Source: CAZWBR01 sp964632305 (GTDB taxonomy: Bacteria > Bacteroidota > Bacteroidia > Bacteroidales > Prolixibacteraceae). From it: a stretch of DNA of 64,000 bases. The translations under genes were made by a program, and so were the position numbers. The first letter of the stretch is position 1. Each line of letters starts with the position of its first letter. Positions 33,791 to 42,966 of the stretch are shown piece after piece. Below the pieces are notes generated by a model. The model was not told the origin of the DNA, did no database searches, and was given only the letters and a program-made list of their open reading frames with translations. Location of the stretch: positions 1 through 64,000 of the forward strand of contig CAZWBR010000021.1 in assembly GCA_964632305.1 (NCBI GenBank), given 5' to 3'.

Positions 33791-34144
33791 TTATTTCACG
33801 TTCGGTCTTTCAATAAAATAGGCGGTCACCACACCTGCTCCGCCAAAAAACAACATGCTGCCGACGAAACCAATATCCCGCGCATCGCCATGCAGATACT
33901 GAAAAGCCGACGATAAATTTAATAACATAGTCACGATAAATCCCAACCCCAACCCGGCTATCAGCATCCCAAGCTTCAGCCAGGGAAAATGAGAGCTTCT
34001 GGGTTTATAGATCTCCGTAACATCGGCATTCCGTTCAATCAGCGCCATCCGCTCCTTATTCCTCGCCTGAAGGTAAAAATACCATCCAAAAAACAGGGTA
34101 GCAAAAAAACCAAGCCAGATTAATCCAAACATTAACTCTTCCAT
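33791..34144 (-). CDS. DUF6249-like membrane protein
   Basis: A 117-residue protein with three or four transmembrane helices: about 4-25, 52-75 and 90-110. The first is followed by the basic linker YLQARNKERMALIERNADVT, which is the recurrent feature of these proteins. It precedes the sigma-factor gene by 7 bases on the same strand and may sense or transmit an envelope signal. The family name is from memory of the pattern, so function remains open. Confidence 0.72.
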   Translation of the reverse strand: MEELMFGLIWLGFFATLFFGWYFYLQARNKERMALIERNADVTEIYKPRSSHFPWLKLGMLIAGLGLGFIVTMLLNLSSAFQYLHGDARDIGFVGSMLFFGGAGVVTAYFIERPNVK

Positions 34145-34300
34145 AATCTTAAAAATTAATTGTTTTGCCCTTTTGATCCCTATCCGGGAAAAAGGTTACA
34201 GTTTTATCAAAACAAATCAATTTCATGAAGTTAAAAACCTTATTGAACAATTTGGACACCACCTCCCCGAAAAATTGTATTTTCGCAAAAAAGAGTCATT

Positions 34301-35425
34301 ATGGACCAGCATCATCATATCGATCATCCCGAAAACGACCCCCAATACAAAGGGCTTAACGTCAATAAAGGGATTGAACAACCAGAACCGGTTAACGCCG
34401 ATTCGGTCAGCCGCTTCCTGAAAAAAAGTAAACGGAAACTTCTTTCCGTCGACCAATATATCGACGGCATCCTCAATGGCAATATCACCATTCTCAGTCA
34501 GGCGGTGACCCTGGTCGAAAGCAATAAACCGGAACATCAGCAACTGGCGCAAGAGATTATCATCCGCTGTTTGCCTCATACCGGAAAATCGGTCAGGATA
34601 GGAATAACCGGTGTTCCCGGTGCCGGGAAAAGCACTTTTATCGAATCACTAGGGACTTACCTCACCGGACAAGGCAAAAAACTGGCAGTGCTAGCCATCG
34701 ACCCCAGCTCCGAACGGTCGAAAGGCTCCATCCTGGGTGATAAAACCCGCATGGAACAACTCTCGTCCGATCCCAACGCCTATATCCGCCCCAGCCCATC
34801 AGCAGGATCGCTCGGCGGGGTGGCCCGTAAAACCCGTGAGACGATCATCCTCTGCGAAGCGGCAGGATTCGATACCATCTTCATCGAAACGGTAGGTGTT
34901 GGACAATCCGAAACGGCTGTCCATTCAATGGTCGATTTCTTCCTATTATTACAGATCTCCGGTGCCGGCGACGAATTGCAGGGAATCAAACGCGGCATCA
35001 TGGAAATGGCCGACGCCATCGTGATCAACAAAGCCGACGGCGACAATTACGACCGTGCCCAGCTCGCCGCTTCCCTCTTCCGTAATGCCTTGCACCTCTT
35101 CCCCCCCACCCCTTCCGGCTGGGAACCTAAAGTTCTGACCTGCTCGGCCTTACAACACACCGGCGTTCAGCAGGTCTGGGATACCATCCTCGAATATGTC
35201 GACATGGCCCGGATGAACCTTTACTTCGGGAACCGCCGGCGCGACCAGGCCAAATACTGGATGTACGAGACCATCCACGAAGCCCTGCGAAGCAATTTCT
35301 ATCACAACCCTGAAGTTAAGGCCTCCCTCCACGCTTACGAACACCGCGTCCTGAAAGACGAGATCAGCTCCTTTATCGCGGCGAACCAGTTACTCGACAA
35401 ATATTTTGGCTCCATGGTCCCTTAA
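34301..35425 (+). CDS. meaB: methylmalonyl-CoA mutase-associated GTPase MeaB
   Basis: A 374-residue G3E-family GTPase. Walker A is GVPGAGKSTF; then VLAIDPSSERSKGSILGDKT, IRPSPSAGSLGGVARKTRE, FIETVGVGQSE and the specificity motif NKAD. A C-terminal helical dimerisation arm follows. An N-terminal 55-residue extension includes a His-rich start (MDQHHHIDHPENDP). MeaB protects and reloads adenosylcobalamin on methylmalonyl-CoA mutase. The mutase genes are not in the window. Confidence 0.93.
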   Translation: MDQHHHIDHPENDPQYKGLNVNKGIEQPEPVNADSVSRFLKKSKRKLLSVDQYIDGILNGNITILSQAVTLVESNKPEHQQLAQEIIIRCLPHTGKSVRIGITGVPGAGKSTFIESLGTYLTGQGKKLAVLAIDPSSERSKGSILGDKTRMEQLSSDPNAYIRPSPSAGSLGGVARKTRETIILCEAAGFDTIFIETVGVGQSETAVHSMVDFFLLLQISGAGDELQGIKRGIMEMADAIVINKADGDNYDRAQLAASLFRNALHLFPPTPSGWEPKVLTCSALQHTGVQQVWDTILEYVDMARMNLYFGNRRRDQAKYWMYETIHEALRSNFYHNPEVKASLHAYEHRVLKDEISSFIAANQLLDKYFGSMVP

Positions 35426-35506
35426 ACAGACCTTGTTAGGTATTTTAAAATGTTTTAATATATTTGTTTTCAAATAACAGCAGGTTGACTATTCAGCCTT
35501 GAAAAA

Positions 35507-36616
35507 ATGACAAAAATGACAAAAAGACTTTTAGTTTTTGTACTGGCAATTGCCGCCCTCTTCTCCTGTGCTAAACCCGATGGTTTCGTTATCAAAGGGG
35601 AAATAAAAGGGAAAAAAGATGGCCAGATCATCCTGATGAAATATGCCGACGGGAAATGGGTCCCTGAAGACTCAGCAAAGATTTCCAATGGCAAATTCGA
35701 ATTAAAAGGCAAAGCCGAGCTTCCCGAACTGCGCATCATCTCTATCGGTGAGCAGGACGTCGTAGCCCAGTTTTTCGCCGAAAACGGGAAAATCACCGTC
35801 GAAGCTAATGCCGACAGTCTCGGTAAATCAGTTGTAAAAGGATCTGAATCAAACGACCAATTCACTCTATTCACCAAAGAATTAACCAATATTTCCCAGG
35901 AAGTCCAGGGAATGCAACAGCGTTTCATGGATGCCCAGATGAAAGGCGACGAGGAGGGTATGCGAAAAGCACAGATCGATTATGAAGCTATGATGCAAAA
36001 CCAGCAGGTCTTTGCCAGAAACTTCATCCGCGAACACCCCAAATCCACGGTCTCCCCGCTGATTGCCCTGATGCAGTTCTCCCAGGAGATGACCGCCCAC
36101 GATATCGACACCCTGGTGGCTTTCCTCGATCCGCAGGTCCAATCCTCCATCTATGTCGGGGAGTTGAAAAAAATTGCCGACCGTGTCCGTGTAACTGAGA
36201 TCGGATCAGTAGCCCCCGATTTTACCCTAAACGATCCCGATGGTAACCCTTTCACCCTCTCCTCCCTTCGCGGGAAATATGTGTTGCTCGATTTCTGGGC
36301 TGCATGGTGTCAACCCTGCCGTCGCGAAAACCCCAATGTCGTCGCTCTTTTCAACCAGTATAAAGACAAAGGCTTCGACATCCTCGGCGTCTCGCTCGAC
36401 CGCACCAAAGAAGATTGGGTCAAAGCCATCGCCGACGATAAACTGACCTGGCACCACGTCTCCGACCTGCAATTCTGGCAAAGTGCAGCCGCTCAGCAAT
36501 ACGGCGTTCAGGCCATCCCTTTTACCCTGCTGCTCGATAAGGAAGGTAAGATCATCGCGAAAAACCTTCGCGGCGAAGAATTGGCGAAAAAACTGGCCGA
36601 ATTAATGGGGCAATAA
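35507..36616 (+). CDS. thioredoxin-fold (TlpA-like) lipoprotein with DUF4369 domain
   Basis: A 369-residue lipoprotein: a basic start, hydrophobic core and AALFSC lipobox near residue 21. Residues 25-125 resemble DUF4369 (GFVIKGEIKGKKDGQIILMK). A helical region follows, then a C-terminal thioredoxin fold from about 235 with the redox motif WCQPC in LLDFWAAWCQPCRREN and a cis-Pro in AIPFTLLLD. It probably reduces or handles disulfides in the periplasm. A strong terminator follows. Confidence 0.9.
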   Translation: MTKMTKRLLVFVLAIAALFSCAKPDGFVIKGEIKGKKDGQIILMKYADGKWVPEDSAKISNGKFELKGKAELPELRIISIGEQDVVAQFFAENGKITVEANADSLGKSVVKGSESNDQFTLFTKELTNISQEVQGMQQRFMDAQMKGDEEGMRKAQIDYEAMMQNQQVFARNFIREHPKSTVSPLIALMQFSQEMTAHDIDTLVAFLDPQVQSSIYVGELKKIADRVRVTEIGSVAPDFTLNDPDGNPFTLSSLRGKYVLLDFWAAWCQPCRRENPNVVALFNQYKDKGFDILGVSLDRTKEDWVKAIADDKLTWHHVSDLQFWQSAAAQQYGVQAIPFTLLLDKEGKIIAKNLRGEELAKKLAELMGQ

Positions 36617-36636
36617 AAGAAATTAATTCCTATCTG

Positions 36637-36667
36637 CGAAAGCTGCTCCCACCATGAGCAGCTTTCG
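36637..36667 (+). terminator. terminator of the thioredoxin-fold gene
   Basis: CGAAAGCTGCTC and GAGCAGCTTTCG form a perfect 12-base-pair stem around CCACCAT, followed by TTGTTTTT. Confidence 0.85.
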
Positions 36668-36750
36668 TTGTTTTTCCCCCAATACATATTTGGCATCAGA
36701 TTACATGAGCCGAAAAAATAAGCTATCTTGCATAATAAAAACTTCAGCCG

Positions 36751-37284
36751 ATGAAAGAGTATCTGAAAAATGACAAAGTTTCGCTCCGGGCCCTGGAACC
36801 CGAAGACATTGATCTGCTTTTTCTTTGGGAAAACGATGAAGAGATATGGGAAGTGAGCAATACCCTGGCCCCTTTCTCTAAATACATCCTGGCCCTTTAT
36901 ATCAAAAACTCCGATAAGGATATCTACGAAAGCAAACAACTGAGGCTGATGATCGACGACAGGGCGGGAAAAACTGTCGGGGCGATCGATCTCTTCGATT
37001 TCGACCCCTATCATCAGCGCGCCGGACTGGGCATCCTGATCCACGATAAAGAGGAGCGGTCGAAAGGCTATGCCTCCGCGGCCCTCCGGCTTATGATCTC
37101 CTATTGCTTCGACAAACTGAATCTCCACCAGCTCTTTGCCAATATTGCTAAAGGAAATGAGGTTAGCTTAAACCTTTTTGCCAATGAAGGGTTCGGGATC
37201 ATCGGCACCAGGAAAGATTGGCTGCGAAGCGGGAATCAGTGGCAGGACGAACTATTACTGCAACGAATCAACAGATACAAATAA
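36751..37284 (+). CDS. GNAT-family N-acetyltransferase
   Basis: A 177-residue acetyltransferase of the RimJ/RimL-like type. It begins LKNDKVSLRALEPEDIDLLF, has VGAIDLFDFDPYHQRAGLGI, the acetyl-CoA loop RSKGYASAALRLMI and a C-terminal LFANEGFGIIGTRKDWL. The substrate (protein terminus, amino sugar or amine) is not predictable. A second acetyltransferase gene follows 23 bases later. Confidence 0.88.
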   Translation: MKEYLKNDKVSLRALEPEDIDLLFLWENDEEIWEVSNTLAPFSKYILALYIKNSDKDIYESKQLRLMIDDRAGKTVGAIDLFDFDPYHQRAGLGILIHDKEERSKGYASAALRLMISYCFDKLNLHQLFANIAKGNEVSLNLFANEGFGIIGTRKDWLRSGNQWQDELLLQRINRYK

Positions 37285-37307
37285 TCACAAACAGACCCAA
37301 AAAAAAC

Positions 37308-38159
37308 ATGATAATAAGCCTTCAACCTGAAGAATACAGTCAGGTAACCGACCCGATCAAAAAACTGCCGATCAACACCTTCTTTGCCCGCTCCGTGACC
37401 GAACAGCAACTGACCGGTTCTGTCTTTGCAGATCGGGCTGATCAACCCCATACCATCTTCGTAGTCCATCCCTATGGCATGGCCCTCCTGTCGGGAAAAG
37501 CCGACAACAAAGAATTCAACCACGCGCTCATCGATCAACTGCTAAAGAAAAGTCCTACGCGATTAAGCTGGTTATGGCTACAGGTCTGGCCCGAAGCCTT
37601 GAGCACTACATTCGAAGCTTTGGTGAGTGAAAAGTTGGCCGGACAAAATTCATCTGTAAAATACAACGACGGGATCCGGTTCGAAAAGTTCTTGCGATCC
37701 AATTTCGACTTCAACCACGAAAACTGGCTCTGTTTCAGGTCGACCTTCAATCTGAAACATGAATCGATTGTCCGCACCAACCAGATGCTCTTTGAGACAA
37801 TGCCAGGAGCGGTGATCCCCAAATATTTCTGGAACGACGCCCGGGATTTTATGGAGAAAGGAATCGGCTTCACCTACCTTATTGACGGGAAACCGGCCTC
37901 AACGGCTTTTGCGGCTTATGTTCACGACAACTACCTGGAACTGGGTATCGAAACGGCTCCCGAATTCTGGGGACAAGGGCTTGCCTTGCAGGTCTGCACC
38001 GCGCTGATCGATTACTGTCTGGAAAAAAATCTCATCCCGGTATGGTCCTGCCGGGATGAGAACACCGCTTCGGTCCGTCTGGCTCAGAAACTGGGTTTCG
38101 AACCTACGCTCACCCTACCCAATTACAAGATTAGTTACCCTGCGGAGCTTCAGGGCTGA
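37308..38159 (+). CDS. GNAT-family acetyltransferase (GNA1162/FR47-like)
   Basis: A 283-residue protein from ATG 37308; an upstream in-frame start would overlap the previous gene by 67 bases and is rejected. The N-terminal half (about 1-140) is a diverged GNAT-like domain (HTIFVVHPYGMALLSGKADN). The C-terminal half carries the acetyl-CoA motif ETAPEFWGQGLALQVCTALI and DENTASVRLAQKLGFEP. Substrate unknown. Its last 10 bases overlap the convergent restriction-domain gene. Confidence 0.82.
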   Translation: MIISLQPEEYSQVTDPIKKLPINTFFARSVTEQQLTGSVFADRADQPHTIFVVHPYGMALLSGKADNKEFNHALIDQLLKKSPTRLSWLWLQVWPEALSTTFEALVSEKLAGQNSSVKYNDGIRFEKFLRSNFDFNHENWLCFRSTFNLKHESIVRTNQMLFETMPGAVIPKYFWNDARDFMEKGIGFTYLIDGKPASTAFAAYVHDNYLELGIETAPEFWGQGLALQVCTALIDYCLEKNLIPVWSCRDENTASVRLAQKLGFEPTLTLPNYKISYPAELQG

Positions 38160-38611
38160 ACCGCATTGACCGTCTGATAATCCGGTATTTCCGGCAGGAA
38201 AGCATACTCGCCCTTTGTTTTATCGATCCGGCAACAGTAATGCGCCAAACCGTTGGTCACCACCAGATAATCCACCTGGAATTCCATATTGTAACGGGCT
38301 ATCTGATCGAAAACCTGCTGGCTGATCTTCACCTCGGGAGCTTTGCACTCGACCACCACCATCGGATGGCCGCTGCGGGAAAAAATCACGATATCGGCCC
38401 GGAAATCGCGCTGGTTGATCTTCAGCGCCCGTTCCACGGCAATCAGACTATCGGGGAAATGCTTCACCTCCGATAAATAACGGATAAAATTCTGCCTTAC
38501 CCACTCCTCGGGGGTCAACGCGACCCATTTACGGCGCAGTGGATCAAAGATAACTCTGCGGCCTTCAACACTCTTGGTGCGGAAGGAATAGGAAGGCAAA
38601 TTCAGCTTCAT
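38150..38611 (-). CDS. orphan type I restriction HsdR N-terminal domain protein
   Basis: A 153-residue protein consisting only of the HsdR_N nuclease-type domain: LTPEEWVRQNFIRYL, the PD-(D/E)XK core RADIVIF....MVVVECKAP (Asp, Glu, Lys) and FQVDYLVVTNG. No methylase, specificity or helicase gene is nearby, so it is not a restriction system by itself. Single-domain versions are common in Bacteroidota near amn and holA; function unknown. It is transcribed against its right neighbour amn. Confidence 0.87.
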   Translation of the reverse strand: MKLNLPSYSFRTKSVEGRRVIFDPLRRKWVALTPEEWVRQNFIRYLSEVKHFPDSLIAVERALKINQRDFRADIVIFSRSGHPMVVVECKAPEVKISQQVFDQIARYNMEFQVDYLVVTNGLAHYCCRIDKTKGEYAFLPEIPDYQTVNAVQP

Positions 38612-38679
38612 CGGAATGATTAATTTGGGTTAAATCTAATTTTTTATTCTTATCGAACCAAGAATCACCAAAAAGCAAA

Positions 38680-38687
38680 TATTTTTG
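38680..38687 (+). promoter_or_regulatory. predicted -7 element of amn-holA-rhomboid genes
   Basis: TATTTTTG matches TAnnTTTG and lies 13 bases before ATG 38701. It is embedded in the dyad AGCAAA/TTTGCT (38674-38689), so it could also be an operator. Confidence 0.45.
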
Positions 38688-38700
38688 CTTAAAATTGGCT

Positions 38701-39471
38701 ATGAAGACAAAAGAAGAAATTGTACGAAACTGGCTTCCGCGCTATACCGGACGGGAATTGGAAGAGTTTACCAGTCATATCCTGCTCACCAACTTCCAGA
38801 ATTATATCGAGAACTTCGCCGAGCAATTCGGAGTCCCCGTGGTGGGTGAAGATAAAACCATGCCCAATGCCAGCGCCAATGGAATTACCATTATCAATTT
38901 CGGAATGGGGAGCCCCAATGCCGCCACCGTCATGGACCTGCTCAGCGCCATCATGCCGCAGGCCGTCTTGTTTCTTGGCAAATGCGGCGGGTTGAAACGG
39001 AAAAGCGAACTCGGCGACCTGATCCTTCCTCTGGCCGCTATCCGCAGCGACGGTACCTCGAACGATTATCTTCCACCCGAAGTACCCGCCTTACCGGCTT
39101 TCAGCCTTCAGCGCGCCGTCTCTTCCACGATCCGCGACATGGGATTGGACTACTGGACCGGAACGGTCCTCACCACCAATAAAAGGGTGTGGGAGTACGA
39201 CGAACGGTTTAAAAAATACCTGATTAAAACAAGGGCGATGGCCATCGACATGGAGTCAGCCACGATCTTTACCGTCGGCTTTTACAATCAAATACCTACC
39301 GGAGCCCTGCTGCTGGTCTCCGACCAACCGATGATCTCTACCGGGGTGAAAACTGCCGCCAGCGACCGTGAGGTAACCCGCAAATACGTCAACTCCCATC
39401 TCGAAGTGGGCATCGGCGCACTGCGCGAAATCATTAACGATGGCCGATCGGTCAAACACCTGAGATTTTAA
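38701..39471 (+). CDS. amn: AMP nucleosidase (short Bacteroidota form)
   Basis: A 256-residue nucleoside phosphorylase-fold enzyme from ATG 38701. Motifs: GITIINFGMGSPNAATVMDL, LFLGKCGGLKR, AIRSDGTSNDYLPPEVPALP, LTTNKRVWEYDE and the substrate-binding IDMESATIF. It hydrolyses AMP to adenine and ribose 5-phosphate and so tunes the adenylate pool. It lacks the N-terminal regulatory domain of the enterobacterial enzyme. Four bases separate it from holA. Confidence 0.88.
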   Translation: MKTKEEIVRNWLPRYTGRELEEFTSHILLTNFQNYIENFAEQFGVPVVGEDKTMPNASANGITIINFGMGSPNAATVMDLLSAIMPQAVLFLGKCGGLKRKSELGDLILPLAAIRSDGTSNDYLPPEVPALPAFSLQRAVSSTIRDMGLDYWTGTVLTTNKRVWEYDERFKKYLIKTRAMAIDMESATIFTVGFYNQIPTGALLLVSDQPMISTGVKTAASDREVTRKYVNSHLEVGIGALREIINDGRSVKHLRF

Positions 39472-39475
39472 TACT

Positions 39476-40480
39476 ATGGATTTCAAACAAATATACAGTG
39501 ATTTAAAGAACCGGAAATTCAGCCCCATCTATTTCCTCGAAGGGGAAGAACCCTATTTTATCGACCAAATCAGCGATTACATTCTCGAAAATGCACTGTC
39601 CGAAAGTGAAAAAGGATTTAATCAGACCATCCTTTACGGGAAAGACATCTCCATTGACACGATCCTCACGGCGGCCCGTCGGTTCCCGATGATGGCCGAA
39701 AGGCAGGTCGTGGCCATCCGCGAAGCCCAGAACATCAAGAACATAGAGGATCTGGCCCCCTACATCGAAAAACCGCTCGGCTCCACCATCCTGGTCATCA
39801 GTCACAAATACAAGACCATCGACAAAAGAAAGAAACTCTATAAGACATTACAGAAAAACGGGGTCTATCTCGAATCCAAGGTCTTATACGATAACCAGGT
39901 CCCGGGATGGATTGCCGGTTACCTGAAATCGCAGAACCTGGGCATCGAACCTAAAGCGGCCCAACTGATCGCCGACTTCGTCGGGAACAACCTTCAGCGG
40001 ATCGTCAATGAACTCGAAAAAGTGACCCTATCCATGGTGCCAGGCACCAGCGTCACGGTCAACGAGGTCGAGAAAAATATCGGTATCAGCAAAGATTACA
40101 ATACTTTTGAATTGCAAAGCGCCCTTGGAAACCGGGATATCCTCAAATCGAACCGCATCATCAACTATTTTATCGAAAACGAGAAGATGCACCCGCTCCC
40201 GGTCATCATGGGGATCCTGGTCAGTTTCTTCCGGAAGATCCTGATGTACCACTCACTCGAAAACAAGAACGACCGCAACGAGATTGCCCGCAAACTGGGG
40301 GTCAATCCCTATTTTGCGAACGACTACATTACCGCCGGAAAGAACTATCCCCTCAACAAAGCGATTGTCATCATCTCCTACCTGCGCGAAACCGATCTCC
40401 GGTCTAAAGGAGCAAGAGGGGGAAGCACAGAAAACGGCGAACTTTTGCGCGAATTAATTTACAAAATCCTTCATATCTGA
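39476..40480 (+). CDS. holA: DNA polymerase III delta subunit
   Basis: A 334-residue clamp-loader subunit. It begins DFKQIYSDLKNRKFSPIYFL and has EEPYFIDQISDYIL, RRFPMMAERQVVAIREAQ, GYLKSQNLGIEPKAAQLIAD, LQRIVNELEKVTL and the C-terminal collar domain (KLGVNPYFANDYI, RETDLRSKG). It opens the sliding clamp in the cytoplasm. It lies between amn and a rhomboid gene with gaps of 4 and 3 bases. Confidence 0.92.
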   Translation: MDFKQIYSDLKNRKFSPIYFLEGEEPYFIDQISDYILENALSESEKGFNQTILYGKDISIDTILTAARRFPMMAERQVVAIREAQNIKNIEDLAPYIEKPLGSTILVISHKYKTIDKRKKLYKTLQKNGVYLESKVLYDNQVPGWIAGYLKSQNLGIEPKAAQLIADFVGNNLQRIVNELEKVTLSMVPGTSVTVNEVEKNIGISKDYNTFELQSALGNRDILKSNRIINYFIENEKMHPLPVIMGILVSFFRKILMYHSLENKNDRNEIARKLGVNPYFANDYITAGKNYPLNKAIVIISYLRETDLRSKGARGGSTENGELLRELIYKILHI

Positions 40481-40483
40481 CCT

Positions 40484-41101
40484 ATGTCATCTATTACCAT
40501 CATGCTGATCATCATCATCAGCCTCGTCTCCATCATGGCTTTTAACCAGCAAGGGATCATGGCCCAATTTCAGTTCAACGCCTTTCAGGTGGTCCACCGC
40601 AAACAGTATTACCGGCTGCTGAGCCATGCCCTGGTACATGCCAATTGGGAACATCTGCTGGTGAATATGATCGTTCTCTTCTCGTTCGGAACGGTGGTCG
40701 AACACTATTTCCACCTCAATTTCGGCTCCAACGGCGCCTTCTATTTCCTGGCCCTCTTTATCGGATCGGTGGTTTTCTCCAGCCTCTCATCACTGATTAA
40801 ACAGCGGAACAACTATTATTACAACGCTGTGGGGGCCTCGGGAGCCGTTTCGGCCATTCTTTTTGCCGCTATCTTCTTCGATCCGTGGGCTAAAATCTAT
40901 TTCTTCGGGATATTGCCAATCCCCGGGATCATCTTTGGGGTTCTCTATCTTTACTACTCCTATTATATGAGCAAAAAGAACGTCGACAATATAGGTCACG
41001 ACGCCCATTTCCTGGGCGCCATCGTAGGATTTATCACCCCGGTCCTGATCCGGCCATCCCTATTCTACGACTTTATCAATCTGCTGTTTAACGTCCACTA
41101 A
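40484..41101 (+). CDS. rhomboid-family intramembrane serine protease
   Basis: A 205-residue membrane protein with six transmembrane helices. Catalytic Ser is in GASGAVSAILFAAIFF, the catalytic His in GHDAHFLGAIVG, and the HANWEHLLVNM block carries the conserved His/Asn. It cleaves transmembrane helices of unknown substrates in the inner membrane. It is the third gene of the amn-holA cluster. Confidence 0.9.
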   Translation: MSSITIMLIIIISLVSIMAFNQQGIMAQFQFNAFQVVHRKQYYRLLSHALVHANWEHLLVNMIVLFSFGTVVEHYFHLNFGSNGAFYFLALFIGSVVFSSLSSLIKQRNNYYYNAVGASGAVSAILFAAIFFDPWAKIYFFGILPIPGIIFGVLYLYYSYYMSKKNVDNIGHDAHFLGAIVGFITPVLIRPSLFYDFINLLFNVH

Positions 41102-41123
41102 CCCCTATTCAGGAGTCATTACC

Positions 41124-41984
41124 ATGAAAGGAGGCTTTATCCAATACAATGGGAAATTCATCAGGGAAGAACAACCGATCTTCTCCGTTAACGATCTGTT
41201 CCGTCTTGGCATTGGATTGAGGGAGTCTTTTCGTGCCGAAAACAACGAAATACTGTTTATCGAAGAGGTCTACCAACATCTGACCGAGGTGACCGAATCG
41301 CTAAACCTCACGTTACCGGCCGATTTCGATCCTATGGGGCAACGTCTTCGTCTCGACGTCTCCCGCCTGCTTAACAAGAACAAACTCTACCTGGCCGCCC
41401 GGATCATCCTCCAGCTTTTCCCCGGAAACGATGGCCCCGACCTGATCCTGAGTGCCGAAGAGATCCCCCGGGGCTTTTTCCCGCTAAACGAAAACGGGTT
41501 ATTGCTCGACATCTTTACCCAGGGATGCAAATCGCGCAACCCGATCAGCAATACCGAACCGGGAGGACGGTTCATCTGGATGATGGCCGCCAACGAAGCT
41601 ACCCTCAGGGGACGCCACAACATGATCATCCTTAATGATGCGGATTATGCCTGCGAGGCGATCGGCTGTTCATTCGCTTTTCTGAAAGATGACACGATGA
41701 CGCTCCCCTCCCCCCTATCGGGCGGATACCGGTCGACCCTTGAAAAACAGGTGATTAACAGCGCGATTAAAACAGGATATCAAATCTCGGCAAGAGACAA
41801 TATCACCGTTGACGAGCTTCTCGAAGCCGACGAAATGTTCCTGATTGATAATTGTCTGGGGATCCAAAAGGTGCTCGGGCTGAACGACCGCCGCTACTAC
41901 AGCGCGAAAACCGGGGCCATCGCCTCCAAATTTACCGCGATAGCCACCGAGTACCGGAAATCAAAAATGGATCTTTTCAGTTAA
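41124..41984 (+). CDS. class IV PLP-dependent aminotransferase
   Basis: A 286-residue protein of the branched-chain/D-amino-acid/4-amino-4-deoxychorismate lyase family. It begins with YNGKFIREEQPIFSVNDLFR, contains LYLAARIILQLFPGND and LLDNCLG-like MFLIDNCLGIQKVLG near the end. The PLP Lys is not as obvious as in typical members: the usual K in the middle block is represented by CKSRNPISN. Activity should therefore be treated as uncertain. It overlaps the convergent YqgE gene by 8 bases. Confidence 0.78.
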   Translation: MKGGFIQYNGKFIREEQPIFSVNDLFRLGIGLRESFRAENNEILFIEEVYQHLTEVTESLNLTLPADFDPMGQRLRLDVSRLLNKNKLYLAARIILQLFPGNDGPDLILSAEEIPRGFFPLNENGLLLDIFTQGCKSRNPISNTEPGGRFIWMMAANEATLRGRHNMIILNDADYACEAIGCSFAFLKDDTMTLPSPLSGGYRSTLEKQVINSAIKTGYQISARDNITVDELLEADEMFLIDNCLGIQKVLGLNDRRYYSAKTGAIASKFTAIATEYRKSKMDLFS

Positions 41985-42561
41985 GCGTAGGATCCTCGGG
42001 GAAATATTGCCACAACTCGTAGTGCCCTCCTATCTTGCTGACACTCTCGACCCAGAAGTTTTCGTCGCTCTCCATGATCGAATCCACATCAGCCTCTTCG
42101 ACCATCCACGAGTGTTCGGCGATCTCCTCGTCCAACTGTCCCTCGCCCCATCCTGAATAGCCCAGGAAGAAACGCACCTGGTCGTGCTCAACCAATCCGG
42201 CTTTGATGATCGATTTCAGATGATCAAAGTCGCCTCCCCAGTAGAGGTTATCTTTGACCCTTACACTTCCGTGAAGCTTATCGCCAAGGGTATGAATGAA
42301 GAAGAGCTGGTCGCTGCTGACCGGTCCCCCAATATAAAGATCGGCATCTAATTCGGGAAAATCCTTAAAGACATCCTTGACAGGATAATCGATCGGCTTG
42401 TTCAGGATAAAGCCCACCGCGCCTTTCCGGGAATATTCAACCAGCAGAACAGTCGACCGGTTGAAGTAATGCCCGGGTAAAAACGGCTCGGAGACGATGA
42501 TCCTTCCCTGACGGGGAGCGAGCTTGTTTTCCGTTTTGAAAAAATCGAAATCAAGTTGCAT
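41977..42561 (-). CDS. YqgE/AlgH-family protein
   Basis: A 194-residue protein of the UPF0301 family. It has GRIIVSEPFLPGHYFNRSTVLL, GAVGFILNKPIDYPVKDVFK, LYIGGPVSSDQLFFIHTLG, FFLGYSGWGEGQLDEEI and SWM. The fold is known but the biochemical role is not. The start at 42561 gives the usual length. Confidence 0.9.
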   Translation of the reverse strand: MQLDFDFFKTENKLAPRQGRIIVSEPFLPGHYFNRSTVLLVEYSRKGAVGFILNKPIDYPVKDVFKDFPELDADLYIGGPVSSDQLFFIHTLGDKLHGSVRVKDNLYWGGDFDHLKSIIKAGLVEHDQVRFFLGYSGWGEGQLDEEIAEHSWMVEEADVDSIMESDENFWVESVSKIGGHYELWQYFPEDPTLN

Positions 42562-42660
42562 AATACCCTTTTCTTAGAGTGCTTTAACCCTTACAATTTA
42601 TAAAAAAAAATGATCTCTTGTAGCAGAAAAGGAAAACAAAAATACAGAACCCCTGCCCCG

Positions 42661-42966
42661 CTATTCTTTTTCAATGATCAGGAAAATATCCTCATTGTCC
42701 TTCTTCATCAAAAACTCTTCACGGGCAAATCGTTCCAGATCCTTCGAGTTTTTCTTCAATTCGTCCAGCTTGATGCTGTCCGCCTCAATCTTTGTCTTAT
42801 AATACTCTTTTTCAACCCTATACCTCTTCAGCTTATTCAGATTTTTACGCAGAAAAAGAATATTGTTATCGTCGATAAAGATCATCCAAACGCTGAAAAT
42901 CAAGAAGGCGAACAGGTATTTGTTCGTGATGGTTTTAAATAGTGATTTGGGTATAAAGGGTTTCAT
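42661..42966 (-). CDS. FtsB/DivIC-family septum formation protein
   Basis: A 101-residue protein with one transmembrane helix (about 17-34) preceded by a short basic cytoplasmic tail (MKPFIPKSLFKTITNK). A coiled coil follows from about 38 to 80 (NLNKLKRYRVEKEYYKTKIE), ending in ERFAREEFLMKKDNEDIFLI, the family signature. It is a membrane partner of the divisome (FtsL/FtsQ). It stands alone on the reverse strand. Confidence 0.87.
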   Translation of the reverse strand: MKPFIPKSLFKTITNKYLFAFLIFSVWMIFIDDNNILFLRKNLNKLKRYRVEKEYYKTKIEADSIKLDELKKNSKDLERFAREEFLMKKDNEDIFLIIEKE

